Shown one piece after another: positions 33,784 through 41,353 of a DNA stretch of 64,000 nucleotides. The notes below the pieces were generated by a model. That model did not search any database and was not told the DNA's origin. It worked only from the letters and a program-made list of their open reading frames with translations. Position numbers and translations under genes: made by a program. Every line of letters starts with the position of its first letter. The first letter of the stretch is position 1. The DNA comes from an uncultured Bacteroidota bacterium (GTDB lineage: Bacteria > Bacteroidota > Bacteroidia > Bacteroidales > P3), in contig CADCEC010000002.1 of the NCBI GenBank assembly GCA_902800395.1, forward strand, positions 1 through 64,000. Direction: 5' to 3'.

Positions 33784-36700
33784 ATGGATAAAAACTTTTT
33801 TAAACTGACAAATCCGAGCCTGACGCGAGGCATCCTGGTGTTGATACTGGGTATGCTGGTGTTCTCGATGGGGTTGGGTACGTTCGGGACTTTTCTCGGA
33901 CTGCTCTGCCTGGCTTACGGAGTCTACGAGGCGGTGAAGTTCTCGCAAGAGAGCAAAAACGCCGTCGTGGGTCGTCCGGCTTGGAAGAAAGAGGCGCAGC
34001 CCGAGACGGAAGTCCAGGGATGTGGCCTGAAAAGCTACCACCGCGTGGACAATATCCTCGGTTTGGTGGTGGGCGTTGTGGCTTGTGCGGTGTATATCAT
34101 GACCGCCGAGGCTACCGCTTCATGGTGGGACTGTGGTGAGTATATCGCCACAGCAAACAAGTTGCAGGTGGGTCACCCCCCGGGAGCCCCCTCGTTCCAG
34201 TTGCTGGGACGTCTGTTCTCGATGTTCTCCGATCAGGCCGACGTGGCCCATGCCGTCAATGTGATGTCGGCTGTGTGCAGCGGTCTGACCATCATGTTCC
34301 TCTATTGGGGCATCACCCTGTTGGCCAAGCATCTGCTGCCTGATCCGAAGAACGTCTCTCTGCGGGATGCCCGCACTTGGGCGGTGTTCGCCGCCGGTCT
34401 GGTGGGCGCTTTCGCCTACTGCTACAGCGACAGCTTCTGGTTCTCGGCAGTGGAAGGTGAGGTCTACGCCATGTCGTCGTTCTTCACGGCGCTGGTGTTC
34501 TGGGCCATCCTGAAATGGGAAGAGCAGAGCGACGATAAGCACTCCATGCGTTGGATTGTGCTCATCAGCCTGCTTGTGGGTGTGGCCATCGGTGTCCACC
34601 TGCTGAACTTGCTGACGGTTCCTGCCATCTTCTACGTGGTCTACTTCAAGAAATGGCCGAAGGTGACGTGGAAAGGATTCCTGCTCACGGGTGTGCTCTC
34701 GTTTGTCACGCTGGCTCTTATCCTTTGGGCCATCATTCCCGGCATCGTGAACCTCGATTCGGCCTTCGACGTCTTCTTCGTCAACACTCTGGGTCTGCCC
34801 TTCAACAGTGGAACCATCTTCTATTTTGTCCTGCTGGCTGCTCTGGTGGTGTGGGGCTTGTGGTTCTCGCAGAAGAAGAAACGTCCTGTGCTCAATGCCG
34901 CCATCATGAGTTTCGCTATGTTGGTCATCGGCTACAGCACCTTCTTTATTCTCGTTATTCGTGCCAACACCAATACGCCACTCAACGAGAATGCGCCGAA
35001 GGATGCCGTGGCTATGCGTGCCTACCTAGGTCGTGAGCAGTATGGTGAGACACCGCTGCTGACGGGTCACTATTTCACTGAGACCCCAGTGGATATGGAG
35101 AAAGGCTACACGAAATATGTGCGTGGCAAGGACGAGAACGGCAACGACCGTTACATCCCCGCCGCCTACGACATGAAGTATGTGTATAACAGTCCGTCGC
35201 ACTTCCTGCCCCGCATGTGGAGCACGCAGCGAGATGTGCATCCGCTGTACTACCGCTTCTGGACCGACGGCTATGTCGACTCGCCGGACGACCCGACAAT
35301 GGGTGACAATATCACCTTCATGAACCGCTACCAGTTCGGATGGATGTACTGGCGCTACTTCATGTGGAATTTCGCCGGCCGTCAGAATGACCAGCAGGGT
35401 CATTACTTCAACACCGACGGTACACGCGACTACCTGAAGGGCAACTGGATATGTGGTATCAACGCCATCGACGAGACTCGTTTGGGTCCGCAGGACAACC
35501 TGCCCGACTTTATGAAGAACGACAAGTCGCGCAACGTCTACTACCTGCTGCCGTTGCTGCTGGGTCTCATCGGTCTCATCTACCATGTGGTGAAGCATCC
35601 CAACGACGCATTCATTGTCGTGCTGATGTTCATCATGACCGGTATGGCTATTGCCTTCTACCTGAACATGCCTCCCTGCCAGCCGCGTGAGCGCGACTAC
35701 GCCTTCGTGGGTTCGTTCAGCTTCTTCGCCATCTGGATAGGTCTCGGAGTGATGGGCTTGGCAGAATGGATTTCCGACCTCTTCAAGGAGAAGAAGGAAA
35801 AGGTTTATAAGGTGGTGATGCCCGTTGTCTTCGTGCTGTGCTTCCTTGGCGTGCCTTGCCTCATGGCCTGCCAGAACTGGGACGACCACGACCGCTCGGA
35901 GAAGACCGCCGCACGTGACTTCGCAGAGAATTACCTGAACAGCGTGAAGAAGAACGGTGTGCTGATTACCTTCGGTGACAACGACACCTTCCCCCTGTGG
36001 TACGCCCAGGAGGTGGAGGGTACCCGCACGGATGTGCGTATCCTCAACTACACGCTTTCCGGCATGTACTGGTATGTGGAGCAGCTGTACAACAAGCTCT
36101 ATGAGAGCGAGCCGTTGCCCTTCACGCTGACCAAGGACTTCTATGGTCTTGGACAGGACCAGGTGGCTTTGGAGCAGTCGGGCAACTACCGTGAGGTGAC
36201 GGAGGTGCTGGCCGAGGTGCGCGAGCATCCCGAGAAGTTCATGCGCCGCACCATGGCTGGCGACGAAATTCTTGTGATTCCGACCAACCGTTTCCAGATT
36301 ACGCTGGACATCCCTGCGTTGGAGGAGGCTGGTGTCATCCCCGCCGAACTTGTGGGTAAGGTGGACTCCGTGATTCGTTGGGAAATCAAGAAACAACTTA
36401 TTGGTCGTCACGAACTGATGCTGCTCGACATCGTCGGCACCAACAAGTTCATGCGCGACATCAATATCGGCTATCCCAAGCAGTCGGGCATCGACAAGAT
36501 ATTCCCCGACATCATGGAGTACAGCATTATGGACGGTCTCAACTACAAACTCGTTCCCTATCGTTCCGACCGTGTCTTCACCTGCTCCAACTGCGGCATC
36601 ATGTACCGTCAGAACTATGTCTGCCCGAAATGCGAAAAGACAGCCTCCGACTGGAGGTTGTACACCGAGACCTCTGCCGACTACTTCCTAAATGATGTCA

Positions 36701-37185
36701 AACGTTGGGGTAGTCTCGACAAGGATATCTACATCGACCCCGTGAGTCGCGAGCAGTTCGTCCCGCGTCTCTACCAGACGGTTGTCCTTTTGGCACGAGA
36801 GGAGAACATCCTCGGAAACAAGGATAAGGCGATGAAGTTGCTGGAACTCTACCACAAGAACTATCCCAACAAGAACTTCCATCCCGATAACATACCGCCT
36901 CAGTATGTCGAGATATATTATGCCATCTATGGCGACGAGCATATCGACAAAGTGAAGGAGACATGGTCTTGGATGTTCGACTACCATAGCGCATTGGCCA
37001 AATACTATGCCAGTTTCCAAGGCGAGAAGAAGGCCGGCGTCGAGAGCGAACTTGTCCACTCCCTGCAGATGGTTGCCTATCTGCAGAAGTTTGCCTCCGA
37101 TACCCTTAAGGATGCCGAACTCTCCAAAAATGCCGAAGAAGTCCTGCAACGCTATACACCCTCAGATTTGCTCGCATCCAAATGA
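33784..37185 (+). CDS. DUF2723 polytopic membrane protein (putative glycosyltransferase)
   Basis: A 1133-aa protein with about a dozen hydrophobic segments in the first ~700 residues and the DUF2723 hallmark ASWWDCGEYIATANKLQVGH. DUF2723 is linked to GT-C/protein O-mannosyltransferase-type enzymes and is common in Bacteroidota. Motifs D-N-D-T-F-P and P-P-C-Q-P-R-E-R-D-Y-A-F are visible. Near residues 933-952 a four-cysteine zinc-ribbon-like element appears (C-S-N-C-G ... C-P-K-C-E). TPR-like helices follow at the C-terminus. The stop overlaps the next start (ATGA). The exact acceptor and donor are unknown. Confidence 0.85.
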   Translation: MDKNFFKLTNPSLTRGILVLILGMLVFSMGLGTFGTFLGLLCLAYGVYEAVKFSQESKNAVVGRPAWKKEAQPETEVQGCGLKSYHRVDNILGLVVGVVACAVYIMTAEATASWWDCGEYIATANKLQVGHPPGAPSFQLLGRLFSMFSDQADVAHAVNVMSAVCSGLTIMFLYWGITLLAKHLLPDPKNVSLRDARTWAVFAAGLVGAFAYCYSDSFWFSAVEGEVYAMSSFFTALVFWAILKWEEQSDDKHSMRWIVLISLLVGVAIGVHLLNLLTVPAIFYVVYFKKWPKVTWKGFLLTGVLSFVTLALILWAIIPGIVNLDSAFDVFFVNTLGLPFNSGTIFYFVLLAALVVWGLWFSQKKKRPVLNAAIMSFAMLVIGYSTFFILVIRANTNTPLNENAPKDAVAMRAYLGREQYGETPLLTGHYFTETPVDMEKGYTKYVRGKDENGNDRYIPAAYDMKYVYNSPSHFLPRMWSTQRDVHPLYYRFWTDGYVDSPDDPTMGDNITFMNRYQFGWMYWRYFMWNFAGRQNDQQGHYFNTDGTRDYLKGNWICGINAIDETRLGPQDNLPDFMKNDKSRNVYYLLPLLLGLIGLIYHVVKHPNDAFIVVLMFIMTGMAIAFYLNMPPCQPRERDYAFVGSFSFFAIWIGLGVMGLAEWISDLFKEKKEKVYKVVMPVVFVLCFLGVPCLMACQNWDDHDRSEKTAARDFAENYLNSVKKNGVLITFGDNDTFPLWYAQEVEGTRTDVRILNYTLSGMYWYVEQLYNKLYESEPLPFTLTKDFYGLGQDQVALEQSGNYREVTEVLAEVREHPEKFMRRTMAGDEILVIPTNRFQITLDIPALEEAGVIPAELVGKVDSVIRWEIKKQLIGRHELMLLDIVGTNKFMRDINIGYPKQSGIDKIFPDIMEYSIMDGLNYKLVPYRSDRVFTCSNCGIMYRQNYVCPKCEKTASDWRLYTETSADYFLNDVKRWGSLDKDIYIDPVSREQFVPRLYQTVVLLAREENILGNKDKAMKLLELYHKNYPNKNFHPDNIPPQYVEIYYAIYGDEHIDKVKETWSWMFDYHSALAKYYASFQGEKKAGVESELVHSLQMVAYLQKFASDTLKDAELSKNAEEVLQRYTPSDLLASK

Positions 37186-37430
37186 GAAAAGAGAAGAAAC
37201 CTAAGCTGAAGAAGTACACCCTCACGCTCTCTGAGCGTGAGGCCCTTCGGCTCGGCCGCTATGCCAACGCCACCGGCGTGAGCCGTCCGCTGGCCCTGCA
37301 GCGTCTGATGAAGCAAGCTTTGCGTGAGGCCGCGGACCTGCCAGTCGGCAAGGAGGATACCAATCAGCTAGGACTCTTCGACACACTACAGATTGACATC
37401 TTCAACAACGCTGCTGTTGTGAAGGAATGA
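37182..37430 (+). CDS. Small basic protein, ribbon-helix-helix-like
   Basis: An 82-aa protein whose ATG overlaps the DUF2723 stop. It reads YTLTLSEREALRLGRYANAT then SRPLALQRLMKQALREA, a beta strand followed by two helices, similar to MetJ/Arc-type ribbon-helix-helix DNA-binding proteins. The lysine-rich start (RKEKKPKLKK) fits nucleic-acid binding. The function is not known. Confidence 0.6.
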   Translation: MRKEKKPKLKKYTLTLSEREALRLGRYANATGVSRPLALQRLMKQALREAADLPVGKEDTNQLGLFDTLQIDIFNNAAVVKE

Positions 37431-37439
37431 AAAAAGGAG

Positions 37440-37458
37440 TGCCGGCTTCCAACCGGCA
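37440..37458 (+). terminator. Hairpin between the small basic protein gene and atpB
   Basis: TGCCGG (37440-37445) pairs with CCGGCA (37453-37458) over a 7-nt loop. There is no U tract, so termination is doubtful. Confidence 0.35.
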
Positions 37459-37476
37459 TAAAAGATGTATGACAAA

Positions 37477-38541
37477 ATGAAAAAGGTATTTGTTTTTTTG
37501 CTTACGGCATTCTTTATGTCCATCCCGCTCACTTCCCGGGCAGAAGAAGGCAATGAGATTGATGCAGGATCGGAGATTATCGGTCATGTCACCGATGCCC
37601 ACTCGTGGCATCTGTTCGACTATGTGTCGGACGGTGAGACCCACTCGGTAGCGGTGCCGCTGCCTGTCATCCTTATCAATGACGGACATCTCGACATCTT
37701 TATGTCGTCGAAGTTCGAACATGGACATGCCTCCTACAAAGGCTATAGCCTTGTGGGCGGTGGCTCCGAGAAGGAGGAGATTGTCTACACCGATGCCAAC
37801 GGTGTGGTGAGCAAGCCTTTCGACCTCTCCATCACCAAAACGGCAGCGGCAATCATGGTTTCCGTCATCCTGCTGATAGTCATTGTGATGCTCGCGAAAA
37901 AAGGCTACAAGAAGCGCCCCAATCAGGCACCGCACGGCTTACAGAGCCTTGTGGAGATGCTTGTGGTTTATGTACGCGACAGCATTGTCCGTCCGATGAT
38001 TGGTGAGGCCAAGTACCAGAAATACCTACCGTACCTTCTTACACTCTTCTTTTTCATCTTTTTTAGCAACATTCTGGGACTTATACCTATCTTCCCAGCT
38101 GGTGGCAACATCAGTGGCAATATCGCTGTCACCGCCACGCTGGCAGTCATCACCTTCCTCATCACCAATATCAGCGGTAACCGTCACTATTGGACCGATA
38201 TCTTCAATACCCCCGGCGTTCCCGCATGGCTGAAGATATTCCCTCTGATGCCGTTGGTAGAACTCATGGGTGTCTTTACCAAGCCCATCGTGCTGATGAT
38301 TCGTCTCTTTGCCAATATGACGGCTGGTCATATTGTCATACTCGGTTTCATCTTCCTCATCTTCATACTCAGCAACCTCTTCGGTACCCTTGTTGGCGGT
38401 GGTGTCACTCTAGTGAGCATCTTCTTCAGCGTCTTCATCTCGCTGCTCGAGTGCCTGGTGGCCTACCTGCAGGCCTTCGTCTTCACCATGCTTACCTCGC
38501 TATATATCGGTATGGCCGTCGAGACGCCGCACCACGCATAA
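37477..38541 (+). CDS. atpB: F0F1 ATP synthase subunit a
   Basis: A 354-aa (Bacteroidota-type, N-terminally extended) ATP synthase a subunit, the proton or sodium half-channel. A cleavable signal-like N-terminus (KVFVFLLTAFFMSIPLTSRA) precedes a ~100-residue extracytoplasmic domain. The membrane part contains the essential arginine in LMIRLFANMTAGH and QAFVFTMLTSLYI. ATG 37465 is an alternative start four codons upstream. No atpE/atpF genes follow: the next genes are a four-helix-bundle gene and pgk, so this subunit is separated from its usual operon partners here. The stop codon lies in the arm of a 34-bp inverted repeat. Confidence 0.93.
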   Translation: MKKVFVFLLTAFFMSIPLTSRAEEGNEIDAGSEIIGHVTDAHSWHLFDYVSDGETHSVAVPLPVILINDGHLDIFMSSKFEHGHASYKGYSLVGGGSEKEEIVYTDANGVVSKPFDLSITKTAAAIMVSVILLIVIVMLAKKGYKKRPNQAPHGLQSLVEMLVVYVRDSIVRPMIGEAKYQKYLPYLLTLFFFIFFSNILGLIPIFPAGGNISGNIAVTATLAVITFLITNISGNRHYWTDIFNTPGVPAWLKIFPLMPLVELMGVFTKPIVLMIRLFANMTAGHIVILGFIFLIFILSNLFGTLVGGGVTLVSIFFSVFISLLECLVAYLQAFVFTMLTSLYIGMAVETPHHA

Positions 38542-38572
38542 AGTTTAAAGTTTAAGGTTTAAAGTTTAAAGT
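38539..38572 (+). repeat. Left arm of a perfect 34-bp inverted repeat
   Basis: About four and a half TTTAAAG heptamers (one variant TTTAAGG) form an exact reverse complement of 38954-38987. The arm includes the atpB stop and the first two bases of the GTG start of the enclosed gene. Confidence 0.92.
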
Positions 38573-38954
38573 GGCTGACGCAGAAAATAGCACAATTACA
38601 TTTTCTTTTGAAAGATTGGAGGCATACATACAAGCCAGAGGTCTTGTGAAGGAAATCTATAAACTCCAAAGATGTTTTCCGAAGGAGGAAAAATATGCTC
38701 TTGGAGACCAAATACGACGTGCTGCCACTTCGATAACCGCAAACATCGCCGAAGGATGTGGACGTAATTCCCCTAAGGAAAAAGCCCGATTTATAGAAAT
38801 AGCGTTTGGCTCATTGACAGAAGTGTTTAGTGAGTTGCAAATAGCACAAGATTTAAAATATATTACTGAAAATGATCTAAATAATCTTAGGCCATATTTC
38901 TCTCAGGTAGCGAAAATATTATCAGGCCTTCGTAAATCTTTGTCTACGGACTAA
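38571..38954 (+). CDS. Four-helix-bundle protein (S23/Avd-like, TIGR02436 type)
   Basis: A 127-aa protein with the family hallmark Q-I-R-R-A-A-T-S-I-T-A-N-I-A-E-G-C-G followed by A-R-F-I-E-I-A-F-G-S-L-T-E-V-F-S-E. Related proteins sit in 23S rRNA intervening sequences and as Avd in diversity-generating retroelements; nucleic-acid or reverse-transcriptase binding is known for Avd. The start must be GTG 38571, as no other start precedes the conserved part. The gene extends exactly from one arm to the other of a perfect 34-bp inverted repeat, and is more AT-rich than atpB and pgk. It looks like an inserted cassette. Confidence 0.85.
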   Translation: MADAENSTITFSFERLEAYIQARGLVKEIYKLQRCFPKEEKYALGDQIRRAATSITANIAEGCGRNSPKEKARFIEIAFGSLTEVFSELQIAQDLKYITENDLNNLRPYFSQVAKILSGLRKSLSTD

Positions 38955-38999
38955 CTTTAAACTTTAAACCTTAAACTTTAAACTTTAAACTTTAAACCC
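38954..38999 (+). repeat. Right arm of the 34-bp inverted repeat plus extra heptamers
   Basis: 38954-38987 is the exact reverse complement of 38539-38572. CTTTAAA units continue to 38999, just before pgk. Confidence 0.92.
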
Positions 39000-39007
39000 A
39001 TATCAAT

Positions 39008-40204
39008 ATGAAATCAATTAAAGATATCAATTTTGCAGGCCGCAAGGTGCTGCTGCGAGTGGACTTCAACGTCCCCATGAATGACCAGAAGCAGATTACC
39101 GACGACACCCGCATGCGCGAGTCGATGCCCACCATCGAGAAACTTCTCAAGGACGGTGCCGCCATCATCATCATGGCCCACTTTGGCCGTCCCAAGAAAG
39201 GCGGTTTCGAACCCGAACTGACCCTCGAGCCAGTGGCTAAGTACCTCGAGACCCTTGTGAATCGCCCCGTGAAGTTTACCCAGGAGCTCCTCGGCAGCGG
39301 CAAACCTGAGCAAATGGCTAAAGAATTGAAGGGTGGGGAAGTGATGCTACTGGAGAATATCCGCTTCTACCCCGAGGAAACCAAGGGCGGCGAGGAACTC
39401 GCCCGCCAGTTGGCAGCCCTTGGAGACTGCTACATCAACGATGCCTTCGGTGCCGCTCACCGCGAGCATTCGTCGACCGCTGTCATCGCCAAGTTCTTCC
39501 CCAATGACAAATACTTCGGCTTCCTCATGGAAAACGAGGTGCGCAACCTCGAGAAACTGATGCAGAATCCACCGCGTCCCTTCACCGCCATCATTGGTGG
39601 CAGTAAAGTCAGTTCCAAGATTGGTATCCTGGAGAACCTCCTCGACAAGGTCGACAACATGATTATCATCGGTGGCATGCGCTACACCTTCACCAAGGCC
39701 CTAGGTGGCAAGATTGGCAACAGCATCTGCGAAGACGACAAGCTTGATTTGGCCCGCGAGCTCATGCGCCGCATGGACGAGAAGGGCGTGAAGTACTACC
39801 TGCCCGTCGATAGCGTCATTGGCGACAAGTTTGGAAACGACGCCAATACCCAGATTGTTCCCTCAGGCGAGGTTCCCGACGGCTGGGAGAGCATGGACTG
39901 TGGTCCCGAGAGTTGCAAGGCCATCCACGACATCGTGATGAACAGCAAGACCATCCTTTGGAACGGCCCCGCCGGCGTCTTCGAGTTGGAGACCTTCGCC
40001 AAGGGCACCAAGGCCATCGCACAGAGCGTTGCCGAGAGTTGCAAGCAGGGCTGCTTCGCCGCCGTCGGTGGTGGCGACAGTGTGGCTGCCGTCAAACAAA
40101 TGGGCATCGCTGACCAGATGAGTTATGTCTCCACAGGTGGCGGTGCTATGCTCGAGTACCTCGAAGGCAAGGTCCTCCCTGGCATCAAAGCCATCCAGGA
40201 CTAA
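39008..40204 (+). CDS. pgk: Phosphoglycerate kinase
   Basis: A 398-aa glycolytic enzyme transferring phosphate between 1,3-bisphosphoglycerate and ADP. It shows LLRVDFNVPMND (16-27), M-A-H-F-G-R-P, the FTAIIGGSKVSSKIG hinge region, L-W-N-G-P-A-G-V-F-E and the nucleotide-binding GGGDSVAAV. The length is normal. Its leader is entirely a CTTTAAA heptamer array that belongs to the inverted repeat around the preceding gene, so that element may influence its translation or transcription. A strong terminator follows. Confidence 0.97.
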   Translation: MKSIKDINFAGRKVLLRVDFNVPMNDQKQITDDTRMRESMPTIEKLLKDGAAIIIMAHFGRPKKGGFEPELTLEPVAKYLETLVNRPVKFTQELLGSGKPEQMAKELKGGEVMLLENIRFYPEETKGGEELARQLAALGDCYINDAFGAAHREHSSTAVIAKFFPNDKYFGFLMENEVRNLEKLMQNPPRPFTAIIGGSKVSSKIGILENLLDKVDNMIIIGGMRYTFTKALGGKIGNSICEDDKLDLARELMRRMDEKGVKYYLPVDSVIGDKFGNDANTQIVPSGEVPDGWESMDCGPESCKAIHDIVMNSKTILWNGPAGVFELETFAKGTKAIAQSVAESCKQGCFAAVGGGDSVAAVKQMGIADQMSYVSTGGGAMLEYLEGKVLPGIKAIQD

Positions 40205-40225
40205 TCGATTAACTCGGAAAAAAGT

Positions 40226-40259
40226 AGAGGGGCTCCCGTTGGAAGCCCCTCTGTTTTTT
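40226..40259 (+). terminator. Rho-independent terminator of pgk
   Basis: AGAGGGGCT (40226-40234) pairs perfectly with AGCCCCTCT (40244-40252), then GTTTTTT. Confidence 0.9.
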
Positions 40260-40266
40260 CACTGTA

Positions 40267-40824
40267 TTATTCAGCCCACCTGACGTAGTCGGTTTTGCGG
40301 GGCAGGGGAGAGGGGATGGACTTGGCGGGATAGCCGAGGACGAGGTGGTCGATGCCCTCGTAGTCGCCTTCAATACCCAGCTCGCGGAGCAGGGCTTTGC
40401 CTTCTTCGGAGTCGAACTCCTCCTTGGCGCGGTGAATCCAGCAGGAAGCCAGACCCACGGCTTCGGCGGCATTGGCGAGGTTGGTGAGCACGGCGCAGCC
40501 GTCGTAGAGGTAGGTGGGCACCTTGCGGTCGGCGAGGACCAGCAGCACCACGGGGGCGCCGTAGAAGGGATCGATACCCTCATGTGGCGTGCCGCCGCGC
40601 TGGACGGTTAACTCATTCCAGATACGGGCATTCATCTCCGAAAGCTTGTCGCGCAGGTCTTTGCGTGTGATGGCCACGATGATGGGACTCTGCTTTCCGT
40701 GGCCTGTGGGAGCCCATGTGCCAGCTTCGCATACTTTCTCGATGAGCGCGCGCTCGGGCATCTGCGAAGAAAAAGCGCGGCAACTGCGTCGCGCTTTCAT
40801 ATTGTCAAGAGCTTGAGTGTTCAT
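40267..40824 (-). CDS. Nitroreductase-family FMN oxidoreductase
   Basis: A 185-aa nitroreductase-fold protein. It starts with MNTQALDNMKARRSCRAFSS, the typical R-R-S-x-R-x-F FMN-phosphate element, followed by A-P-T-G-H-G-K-Q-S and, late in the protein, E-A-V-G-L-A-S-C-W-I and LGYP. Such enzymes reduce nitro or other unsaturated groups with NAD(P)H; the substrate is unknown. Its ATG overlaps the stop of the upstream lipoprotein gene (ATGA), so the two form a minus-strand operon. It converges on the pgk terminator. Confidence 0.9.
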   Translation of the reverse strand: MNTQALDNMKARRSCRAFSSQMPERALIEKVCEAGTWAPTGHGKQSPIIVAITRKDLRDKLSEMNARIWNELTVQRGGTPHEGIDPFYGAPVVLLVLADRKVPTYLYDGCAVLTNLANAAEAVGLASCWIHRAKEEFDSEEGKALLRELGIEGDYEGIDHLVLGYPAKSIPSPLPRKTDYVRWAE

Positions 40825-41273
40825 TTTTTATTAACGGCTTGAAAGAGTGTGGTGGTGGCGGTGGTTGTTGCCTGCTGGTTTTGCTGTGTGCTGTTGCTCG
40901 AACTGACATTGGCAAGGCCACTGCACATCAATAAAGCGTTGATAAAGGCGTTGGAGTTCTGGTTGGTGATGAGGCCGGCGGACGACATGACGAGGCCGGT
41001 AGCGAAAGCATTGCGGTAGCTGGAATTACTAGCGTTGGCTTTAATTTGCGTGTAGCAGGTGGCAAGAGCAAGAGCGTTGGTCAGGTTGTTGCCGTAAGTG
41101 AGGCTGACACTGCCAGTGGCTTTGTACGAGTTGTAAAGACCCAGGATGGCGCTACCACAAGTCTGACCCATGGTTTGGGCTGCTGTGTTCGACGAAGAGG
41201 CCGAACCAAAGATACCACACGAAGTGAATGCCATTGTGGCAAAGCATACGAGGATGATGGATAAACGTTTCAT
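40821..41273 (-). CDS. Small Ser/Thr/Ala/Asn-rich lipoprotein
   Basis: A 150-aa predicted lipoprotein from MKRLSIILVCFATMAFTSCG, with the lipobox cysteine at about residue 19. The remainder is small-residue rich (S, A, T, N) with a Gln/Thr-rich tail. I recognise no named family. A Bacteroidota -7 box is 43 bp upstream on the minus strand, and the nitroreductase gene follows with a 4-bp overlap. The start was chosen for the signal peptide; an upstream in-frame ATG at 41318 overlaps the promoter. Confidence 0.7.
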   Translation of the reverse strand: MKRLSIILVCFATMAFTSCGIFGSASSSNTAAQTMGQTCGSAILGLYNSYKATGSVSLTYGNNLTNALALATCYTQIKANASNSSYRNAFATGLVMSSAGLITNQNSNAFINALLMCSGLANVSSSNSTQQNQQATTTATTTLFQAVNKK

Positions 41274-41315
41274 ATTGTGTAATTTTAATTGTTTTTGTTT
41301 TTTGTATACAGTTTG

Positions 41316-41323
41316 CAAATATA
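41316..41323 (-). promoter_or_regulatory. -7 promoter box for the lipoprotein/nitroreductase operon
   Basis: Minus-strand TATATTTG; no clear -33 TTTG. Confidence 0.5.
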
Positions 41324-41353
41324 CATTTTTTTTCTATATCGAAAGAAAAACGT

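Noticed and set aside
35026-36411. 461-codon minus-strand frame opposite the DUF2723 gene
   Set aside because: Shadow with histidine/leucine-rich nonsense composition.
38539-38987. Diversity-generating retroelement because of the Avd-like protein
   Set aside because: No reverse transcriptase, template repeat or variable repeat is present in the window.
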